Origin: Acidobacteriota bacterium
GTDB taxonomy: Bacteria; Acidobacteriota; Vicinamibacteria; Vicinamibacterales; UBA2999
Assembly (NCBI GenBank): GCA_021731165.1
Contig: JAKFXY010000026.1
Coordinates: 1-35,650 of the forward strand
Direction of reading: 5' to 3'
DNA: 35,650 bases
Shown: positions 25,681 through 35,500 of the stretch, piece after piece
Numbering within the stretch: position 1 is the stretch's first letter
How the letters are laid out: each line of letters begins with the position of its first letter
The notes under the pieces: generated by a model
Database searches by the model: none
What the model was told of the DNA's origin: nothing
What the model saw: only the letters and a program-made list of their open reading frames with translations
Position numbers and translations under genes: made by a program

Positions 25681-26511
25681 CTATCCGTCAAAGAAGGCAA
25701 TCGCGCGTTGGTCCATGCTTTCGCGCGGCGGGGCGTCGGGCGGGCAACCCGGGTCGTCGAAGGCCGCGTGGGGCACGCTGGTCGCGCGGCCTCGATCGGA
25801 ATCAAAGCCCTTGAACACCAGCAATTCGTCGCGGGTCATGTTCGAGAAATAGCACCAGCGGTGACTCGGGTCGTAGCGGAACATGCTGTTCTCGAAACTG
25901 AACGCCTGCTCGCCCTCCGGATCGACCACGCAATCGGAGCACACCTGGTCGTGCGGTCCAACGCTGCGCGCGTCGCACACGGCGAGCGGCGTGTCCTGCG
26001 GTGGATCCGACAGGACCCGCCACAACGTATAGATGGCAAAGCGCCGGCCGAGGCGCTCCTTCGCCTCCTCACGCGGCAACATCCGCTCGACCCAGAAGCT
26101 GGACCCGGCCGGGTTGGGGCTGAAGTCGCAGTGGGCGAACCGCCCTGGAACCGTCGTTCCGTCCTTGCCGAAGCCGGGCGAGCGTTCGCTGCGGCGGATG
26201 ACACCGCCGGTAAACGCCACCACCTTCGCCGCTCCGGTCAGCCTTCTCACCAGCTCCTCGAGCTCGCGGAGATAGATGTCGCGCACCAGCGCGGGATCGA
26301 AGAAATCCCCCACCGCGCTCCGGTGCGGCACGAGGGCAAAGCCCTCGCGGTCGAGCGAAAACGAGTCCGAGGCCGACCGTACATCCTCGACCCGCACGGC
26401 GCGCGCCTCGAGAGGTAGATTGTCCAGGTCCTTCCTGCGACCGTGGTAGATCGGCTTGCCCTGGCAGGGCCCGAGGTACGTAATCGTCGTCTCCAGGATT
26501 CGCCTTGTCAT
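25681..26511 (-). CDS. CmcJ/NvfI-family Fe(II)/2-oxoglutarate oxygenase
   Basis: The 276-residue product matches the CmcJ/NvfI family by pattern. Members include the CmcJ component of cephamycin methoxylation and fungal endoperoxide- or hydroxyl-forming enzymes. The N-terminus ETTITYLGP is typical. A candidate metal triad is His127-x-Asp129 (GRFAHCDFSP) and His248 in ATSVPHAAFDDP, with Arg242 nearby for 2-oxoglutarate binding. WRVLSDPPQDTPLAVCDARSV and WCYFSNMTRDELLVFKGFDSD are also family-like. I prefer ATG 26511, next to GGAGGAG on the minus strand; two upstream ATGs at 26523 and 26535 lack a ribosome binding site. It diverges from the NRPS gene across 63 bp, so co-regulation is likely. Reaction and substrate are unknown. 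Confidence 0.82.
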   Translation of the reverse strand: MTRRILETTITYLGPCQGKPIYHGRRKDLDNLPLEARAVRVEDVRSASDSFSLDREGFALVPHRSAVGDFFDPALVRDIYLRELEELVRRLTGAAKVVAFTGGVIRRSERSPGFGKDGTTVPGRFAHCDFSPNPAGSSFWVERMLPREEAKERLGRRFAIYTLWRVLSDPPQDTPLAVCDARSVGPHDQVCSDCVVDPEGEQAFSFENSMFRYDPSHRWCYFSNMTRDELLVFKGFDSDRGRATSVPHAAFDDPGCPPDAPPRESMDQRAIAFFDG

Positions 26512-26574
26512 GCTCCTCCGCATTGTGGGAGGCATGAAATACTACCGTGACGGGCCTTTGGGCGGGGGACGGAG

Positions 26575-29500
26575 ATGGACGAGAGCGAGCCGCTCCTTGC
26601 GGCACCGGCTACGGACGAGCCGACAGGCAGAGGCGCCGACGTCCCGAGCGACGCGGTGCGCGCTCGCTCCGTGCCGCCGCACTCATCTCGGGTTCAGCCG
26701 TCACAGGAGCGCCGCCAGTTCGGGCACGACTTCGACCTCACAGCCGCACGCGTTCCCGAGACGACGCTCGTCGGCTTCTTCGAGCGACAGGTCGCGCGAA
26801 CGCCAACGAGCCTCGCGCTCGTCACTGACCACGAAGCACTGACTTACGCCGCGCTCGACGCACGCGCGAACCAACTCGCCTGGAGGCTCATTGCCGACGG
26901 TATCGGACCGGAGGATCTCGTCGCGATCTATCTGGACCCTTCGCCGGACATGCTCGTCGCGCTCCTCGCCGCTCTCAAGGCCGGCGCCGCGTACGTGCCG
27001 CTGGACACGAGGCATCCGGTCCAGCGCGTGGCCTTCATACTCGACGACACCACGCCCAGGCGGATCCTGACGAGCATCGACCTCAGCGCGCGTCTTCCGA
27101 ATGTCGCGCGCCGCCTCGAGCTCGTCCTTGACGCCCCGGACGTTGCCACGGAGCTCGCCGGCTTCACGGCATCCGCTCCGACCGACGCCGATCGCGTCAT
27201 GCCGCTGCGGCCCCAACACCTCGCATACGTCATGTGCACGTCGGGCAGCACCGGAACGCCCAAGGGTGTCGCCGTCACGAACGCCGGAGTCAGCAACGCC
27301 ATTCATGCACGTGTCGCGTTCTACGGCGAGGAGATCAAGGCGCTCGGTCTTTGGTCATCCATATCGTTCGATATCGCCGTCGCGCAGATCTTCTGGGCCT
27401 GGTCATGTGGGGCGGCGTTGGTTCTTCCCCCGGCTCGCGCGGAAGACACTCCCGACGCCCGGTTCGAGCGGGAACTGCAGCAGGGCATCACGCATCTGAT
27501 GCTGCCGGCAGCGCTCTACGCCCATCTCCTGGCGGCGCGGCACGGGCGCGACGCGCACGCACTGCGCGCGGTCGTTGTCGGAGGGAATGCGCTGCAGGCG
27601 CAGACGGTCAGACAGCATGGTGACATCTTCGGAGACGTCAGCCTGTTCAACGAATATGGCGTGACGGAGGCGTCCATCTGGAGCACGGTCTGGCGGTGCG
27701 GCGCCGGCTCTGACGGCGACACCTCGCCGATTGGCGCGCCAATCGCGAACACGCGCGTCTACGTGCTCGACGCGTCGCTGCGGCCGTGTCCCGTGGGAGT
27801 CGTGGGCGAGTTGTACATCGGCGGCGCTGGTCTCGCGCGCGGCTACTGGGCCAGGCCGGGGCTGACGGCTGAGCGATTCGTCGCCAGTCCCTTCGGGTGC
27901 GAGCCGGGTGAGCGGCTCTATCGTACGGGCGACCTGGGGGCCACTCGTGAAGATGGCGCGCTGATCTTCCATGGCCGCGTCGATCAGCAAGTCAAGATCC
28001 GCGGCTTCCGTATCGAGCCCGGCGAAATCGAGACGGCCCTGCTCCGCGAACCCGCGCTCGCCCAGGCGGCGGTCGTCGCGCGCGACGACGTCGCCGACGA
28101 TCCGCGCCTCGTGGCCTATCTCGTCCCTCACAGGGACGCGACGCATGCGTCTGCACCGCTCGGTCTCCACTCTCTGCGCCAGCGCCTCGCCGCGTCTCTG
28201 CCGGACTACATGGTGCCGGCGGCCTTCGTCGTGCTCGACGCGTTGCCGCTCACCTCCAACGGCAAGCTCGATCGCCAGGCGCTGCCCGCGCCTCAAGGTT
28301 CGGGCCTGGCTGCCGACTATGTCGCGCCGGGCACGCCCGACGAGATCGTGCTGTGTGAGCTTGTCGCGGCATTGCTCGGGATTACGCGGGCAGGCCTCGC
28401 CGATCACTTCTTTCATCTGGGCGGCCACTCGTTGCTGGCCACGCGCCTGGCCGCGCGGATCCGCGTCCGGTTCGGCCGCGAGCTGCCGATCCGCACGATC
28501 TTCGATCGACCCGTGCTCGGCGACCTTGCCAAGGCACTGGACGCGCTCCCCAAGGCTGGTCCACTGTTGGTGCCGCAGCCACGGCCCGCCGTGCTGCCGA
28601 TGTCATTCGCGCAGACACGGCTTTGGTTCCTGCACAAGCTCGAGGGCGCGAGCCCGGCGTATCACATCCCCGTGGCCGTTCGCCTGGCCGGCCCACTTGA
28701 CAGGGCGGCCCTCGCCCTGGCGATCGAGGATGTGTGCCGCCGCCATGAGAGCCTCCGCACCCTGCTGGTTGAAGGCGACATGGGACCGGAGCAGCGCATC
28801 CTCCCGCCGTCCGCGGTCTCCGAGCCACTGCCAACGGTCACAAGCAGCATCCACACCATCGAGGACGACCTCGCGGCGGCGTCAGCGCGCGGATTTGACC
28901 TCACCACTGAACCCCCGTTGCGCGCCACGCTGTTCCGACTCGGCCCTGACGATCACGCGCTCCTGCTGCTCCTTCATCACAGCGCCGCGGACGGCTGGTC
29001 GATCGCGCCGCTCCTCGACGATCTGGCCAGCGCCTATGCCGCGAGAGTGATGGGCGCCGCGCCCGCTTTCCCCGCGCTGCCGATTCAATACGCCGACTAC
29101 ACCCTCTGGCAGCGCGCGCTGCTCGGCCGCGAGGACGACGGGGCCAGTCCACTCGCCCGTCAGATCGCGTACTGGACGAGGCAGCTTGCCGGCGTGCCCG
29201 TCGAATTGCCGCTGCCCACGGACCGGTCTCGACCCCAGACCCCAAGCTTCGCCGGTGGTGTCGTCGAGATCGCGTTGCAGCCGGCGTTGCACGCGCAGCT
29301 CCAGGACATGGCTCGTGCCCACGGCGCCACACTCTTCATGCTCCTGCAGGCGGCGCTTGCAGCGCTGCTGACCAGGCTTGGCGCCGGCACGGACATCGCG
29401 ATTGGCTCCCCTATCGCCGGCCGGACCGACACCGCGCTCGATCGCCTCGTCGGCTTCTTCGTGAACACGTTGGTGCTGCGCACCGACACCAGCGGCAACC

Positions 29501-32500
29501 CGACGTTTCTCGAGTTGCTCGCACGCGCCCGCGCCACCTGCCTGGAGGCGTACTCTCATCAGGATCTCCCTTTCGAACGCGTGGTCGAGCTGCTCGACCC
29601 GCCTCGCGTGGTTGGCCGGCAGCCGTTGTTCCAGACCATGCTCGTCCTTCAGCCCACGACCCAGCCGCAACTGGCGCTGCCGGGTCTGCGGGCAGTCGCG
29701 CTCCCGCCTCGCGACCGCACCACCAAGTTCGATCTGGTGTTCACCTTCACGGAGACGCAGGACGCGGCCGGCCGGACCGCCGGACTGCTTGGTGAGCTCG
29801 AGTACAGCATCGACCTCTTCGATCGCCGTTCCGCCTCGCGCCTCGCCGAGCGGCTCACCCGTCTGCTGGAACAGGTTGCGGCTGATCCCTCCGTGCCCGT
29901 GCATCGACTCGAGATCCTGGCCCCCCTCGAGCGCCAACGACTCGTCCACGATTCTGGCGCCACCGCCCAGCGCGGCCCCGAGGCGACACTCGCCGACCGA
30001 TTCGAGCGGCAGGTCGCACAGGCGCCGAACCGCGAAGCCTTGATCGTCGAAGACGCGGCGCTGACCTACGCCGTGCTCGACGCGCGTGCCAATCAGCTCG
30101 CCTGGCGGCTCCTCGCCGAGGGCATCGGACCCGAGGACTTCGTCGCAATCTGCCTGGAGCGCTCGTTCGAGATGGTCGTCGCTATTCTGGCGACTCTCAA
30201 AACCGGCGCCGCCTATGTCCCGCTCGACCCAGACACACCTGCCGCGCGTCTCGCGTTCATGCTGGCCGACGCTCGACCCCGGCGGCTCCTGACGACAACC
30301 AGGCTCGCCGCGCGGTTTCCGGTCGCGACACCAGCCCTCCGCCTCGACGACCCGGCGGTCGTGTCGGATCTCGCCCGCCTCCCTGTCGCCGCACCGGGCG
30401 ACGCCGATCGCCCCACGGCCCTGCAACCGGCACACCCCGCGTACCTGATCTACACCTCGGGCAGCACGGGCCGTCCCAAAGGTGTCGTGATCACTCAGCG
30501 AAATGTCGTCCGGCTGTTCGACGTGACGAGGCGTTCGTTCCGCTTCGACGAGAACGACACCTGGACGATGTTTCACTCGTACGGTTTCGACTTCTCGGTG
30601 TGGGAGCTCTGGGGCGCATTGCTCCACGGTGGGCGTCTGGTCATCGTGCCCAAGGACGTCGCCAGGTCCGCCGAAGCGTTTCGAGCCCTTCTCGTCCGCC
30701 ACGCCGTAACGGTGCTCAACCAAACACCTTCGGCCTTCTACCGTTTGACACAGGCAGACGAGGAGGCGGGCGAAGCGGCGGAGAGTCTTGCGCTCCGCAC
30801 GGTCGTCTTCGGCGGTGAGGCACTCGATCTTCGCCGATTGGATCGCTGGTACACGCGTCATGCCGAGAGTCGTCCACGGCTCGTGAACATGTATGGCATT
30901 ACGGAGACCACCGTCCACGTCACCTACATGCCGCTCGACCGCGAGCTTTCGGCCTCGAGCGCCGGCAGCCCGATCGGCGTCGGGCTGTCCGACCTGCGTG
31001 TGTACGTGCTCGACGCGGGGTTGCAGCCGTGCCCGGTTGGCGTCTTCGGAGAGGTGTATGTGGCCGGCGCCGGTCTCGCGCGCGGTTACTGGGACCGGCC
31101 CGGGCTGACCGCCGAACGGTTTGTCGCCAATCCTTTTGCGAACGAGCCGGGCGAGCGGCTTTATCGCTCGGGCGATCTTGCCGCGTGGCGGCACGATGGC
31201 TCTCTAACCTTTCGTGGCCGCGCCGACCAGCAGGTCAAAATCCGCGGCTTCCGGATCGAACCCGGCGAGATCGAAACCGTCTTGCTGCGCGAGCCCGCCA
31301 TCGCCCAGACGGCAGTCGTCGCCCGCGAGGATCTGACTGGCGACCAGAGCCTCGTTGCCTACCTCGTGCCCCGGACGGATCCATCAGGAGAGGCTGGAGC
31401 CATCGATCTCCTGGCCCTGCGCGCGCGCCTCGCCGCGGTATTACCGGACTACATGGTGCCGGCGGCGTTCGTCGTCCTGGACGCGCTGCCGCTGACGCCC
31501 AACGGGAAGCTGGATCGCGCGGCGTTGCCCGCACCTGAAGGGTCCGGCCTGGCCACCGGCTATGTGGCACCGGCGACGCCAGACGAGATCGTGCTCTGCG
31601 AGCTGGTTGCCTCGCTGCTCGGCGTGGCGCGAGTCGGGCTCGCCGATCACTTCTTCCATGTCGGCGGCCACTCATTGTTGGCCACCCGCCTGGCCGCGCA
31701 GATCCGGCATCGACTCGGGCGTGAGCTGCCGATCCGCGCGATCTTCGACACGCCGGTGCTGGGGGATCTGGCGCGCGCGCTCCGCACGCTCCCGAAGGCC
31801 GGCCAGCCGCTGGGGCCGCAACCCAGGCCCGCGGTGCTGCCGCTGTCCTTCGCGCAAGCACGATTGTGGTTTCTCCACCAGCTCGAAGGCGCGAGCTCGC
31901 TGTACCAAGTCCCGGTCGCGGTCCAACTGACCGGCGCGCTCGACGTCCCGGCGCTGGCCCGAGCGCTGGACGATGTGCGGGCGCGCCACGAGAGTTTGCG
32001 CACGCTGCTCGTCGACGACGACGATGAGCCGGAGCAGCGCGTGCTGCCAGCCGACTCGCTCCCCACGCTGCTGCAGATTGTGACGAGTACTGCCGGTGCC
32101 GTGGACGACGAGCTCGAAGTGGCAGCCGCGCGCGGCTTCGATCTCGCGAAGGAAGTCCCATTTCGCGCCACGTTGTTCCAGCTTGGGCCCGACGAGTACG
32201 CGCTGCTGCTGCTCCTCCATCACAGCGCCGCGGATGGCTGGTCGATCGCGCCGCTGCTCGACGACCTCGCGACCGCCTATGCCGCGCGGGTGACGGGGAC
32301 GGCGCCGGCCTTCCCGCCGCTGCCGGTTCAGTACGCCGACTACACCCTCTGGCAGCGTGCCTTGCTCGGCCGCGAAGAGGACCCGGCCAGTCCGATCGCC
32401 ACGCAGATCGCCTACTGGACCACGCAGCTCGCCGCGCTGCCCGTGGAGCTGGCGCTGCCCACGGATCGGCCGCGGCCGCGGACGCCGAGCTATGCGGGCG

Positions 32501-35500
32501 GCGTCGTCCAGATTGCACTGCCGCCCGCGTTGCAGACGCAGCTGCGGGAACTGGCCCGCGCGCACGGCGCCACGCTCTTCATGCTGCTGCAGGCGGCGGT
32601 TGCGACGTTGCTCGCCAAGCACGGCGCGGGCACGGACATTCCCATTGGCGCCCCCATTGCCGGCCGGACCGAAGCCGCACTCGATTCGCTCGTCGGCTTC
32701 TTCGTCAATACGCTCGTGCTGCGCACCGACACCAGCGGCGACCCGACGTTTCTCGAGCTGCTCGCGCGCGCCCGCGCCACTTGTCTCGAGGCCTATGCGC
32801 GCCAGGATCTGCCGTTCGAGCGCCTGGTCGAGCTGCTCGACCCGCCGCGCGCGGTTGGCCGCCAGCCGCTCTTCCAGACCATGCTCGTCCTGCAGCCGAC
32901 GGCGCTGCCGGAACTGCGGCTCCCGGAGGTCACCGCGCGTCCGCTCGCGCCCATCCTCCGCACCACCAAGTTCGACCTGTCGTTCACCTTCGCCGAGGGG
33001 GTGGCGTCACCCGGCCAGCCTGCCGGCCTCACGGGCGCGCTCGAGTACAGCGCCGATCTCTTCGATCGCGCCTCCGCCGCGCGCCTCGCCGCACGCCTGA
33101 CGCGCCTGCTGGACCAGATTGCCGCCGACCCGTCGATGCCGCTGCATCGGCTCGACCTCCTCACCCCCGACGAGCGCCGCCAGGTCGTGCACGACTTCAA
33201 CGCCACGGCCGCGCCGCTCCCCACCGCGACGCTGATCGATCGGTTCGAGCGCCAGGTCGCACAAACGCCGGACCAGCCCGCGCTCGTCGCGGCCGATGGC
33301 GGACGGCTCACCTACGCCGCGCTGAACGCACGCGCCAACCAGCTCGCGTGGCGGCTGCTCGCCGACGGCATCGGGCCCGAAGACCGCGTCGCCATCTGTC
33401 TCGAGCGCTCGCCCGCGCTGATCGTGGCCGTCCTGGCGACACTCAAGGCCGGCGCGGCGTTTGTGCCGCTCGATCCCGACGCGCCTGTCGCCCGCCTCGC
33501 GTTCTTGCTCGCGGATGCCACGCCCGCGCGGCTCCTGACGACCAGCGGCCTCGCCGCGCGGCTCCCCGACGTCGCGTCCGGCCTCGCCATCTGCCTCGAT
33601 GCGCCGGCGGTCATGACGGATCTCGCGGGCTTCCCGGTCGTGTCCCCGACCGACGCCGATCGCGTCACGCCGCTGCGACCGCAGCATCCGGCGTACGTCC
33701 TCTACACCTCGGGCAGCACGGGGCAGCCGAAGGGCGTCGCGATCGCGCAGCAGAGCCTCGCCCACTACATCGCGCTCGTCGGCGACCGCCTCGGGCCCCA
33801 CGCGGCGCGTATGCCGCTCTTCACGTCGATGGCCTTCGACCTGACGCTGACAACGCTCTTCGCGCCGCTCTGCAGCGGGGGCCAGATCGAGATCGTCGCC
33901 ACCACCCATCCCGCCGAGGCCCTCGCCGCAGTCTTTGGACCTGGCGCGACGGCGACCGCCGTCAAGCTCACGCCCTCGCACCTGGCGCTCCTGGCGACGC
34001 AGCCTGTCACCCCCTCCGCCATCGCCATCGCCATTGTCGGCGGCGAAGCACTCACCAGTGCCCAGGTGGCGACGCTCGTCGCGCACTGCCCCGCGATTCG
34101 CATCGTCAACGAGTACGGCCCGACGGAGACCACCGTCGGGGCCACGGCTGGCGCGGTCACCACGGAGGATCTCCACATCGGGCGGCCCTATCCCAACACG
34201 CGCGTGTATGTGCTCGACGCGGCGCTGCAGCCGTGTCCGGTGGGCGTGACGGGCGAGTTGTACCTCGCGGGCGTGGGCCTGGCCCGTGGCTACTGGAACC
34301 GGCCGGCGCTGACGGCCGATCGCTTCGTCGCCCATCCGTTCGCGCTGGGGTCGGGCGAGCGTCTCTATCGCAGCGGTGACCGCGCCGCGTGGCGCGCCGA
34401 CGGCACGCTCCTCTTCCATGGCCGCGGCGACCAACAGGTCAAGATCCGCGGCTTCCGGATCGAGCCCGGCGAAATCGAAGCCGCGCTCCTCCGCGAGCCC
34501 GCCATCGCGCAAGCGGCGGTGCTCGCCCGCGTGGACCACGCCGGCGACCCGCGCCTCGTCGCGTACCTCGTGCCGCACGCGGCGGCGCGCGCCGCGGACG
34601 CCTCAGCAGAGGCAGCGGCCAGGGTGACCCGTGCCCGTCAGGCCGAGCACGCAGGGCCGGGCACGCACCCACCGGACGCGACCCCGGCGCTCGATCTCCA
34701 GGCCATCCGCACACGCCTCACCGCGCAGCTGCCGGCGTACATGGTGCCGGCGGCGTTCGTGGTCCTCGACGCGCTGCCGCTGACGCCCCACGGCAAGCTC
34801 GATCGCGCGGCGCTCCCCGCCCCCGAAGGCGCGGGCCTCGCCGCGGGCTACGTGGCGCCGACCACGCCCGAGGAGATCGTGCTTTGCGAGGTGGTGGCCG
34901 CACTCCTCGGCCTTGCACGCGTCGGCGTCGCCGACAATTTCTTCCATCTCGGCGGCCACTCACTGCTCGCCACGCGTCTGGCCGCGCAGGTCCGCGCCCG
35001 CCTCGGCCGCGAGCTGCCCCTCCGCACGATCTTCGACACGCCGGTGATCGGAGAGCTGGCGCAGGCCCTTCGAGCCTCCAACCCGCTCGTCGACGAGGCA
35101 CCACCGCTCGTCGCCGATCCCGAGGCGGCGTTCGCGCCGTTTCCCCTGACGCCTGTGCAGGAGGCCTACTGGCTCGGACGCCAGCGCCTGGTCGCCCTGA
35201 GCGACGTGGCCTGTCACGTCTATGTCGAGCTGCGCCTGCGCCAGCTCGATGTCGCCCGCCTCACGGACGCGTGGCGCGCGGTCATCGATCGGCATCCCAT
35301 GTTGCGCGCGGTCATGGCGCCCGACGGCACCCAGCGCCTCCTCGCGGAGGTGCCGCCCTTCGTCATTCCGTGGAGCGACCACCGCGACGCCGCCGACGCC
35401 GAGGCCGCCGCCGGTGCGGTCCGCGACGCGATGTCGCATCAAGTGCTGCCGTACGATCGCTGGCCGCTCTTCGACATCCGCGTCACGCGGGTCGCGGCGA

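Noticed and set aside
28882-31194. A 770-codon open frame antisense to the NRPS gene
   Set aside because: It is an artefact of high GC and third-position bias; the translation is Arg/Gly/Glu-rich and unlike any protein family, and it lies opposite well-conserved C and A domains. Other long antisense frames in the NRPS are the same.
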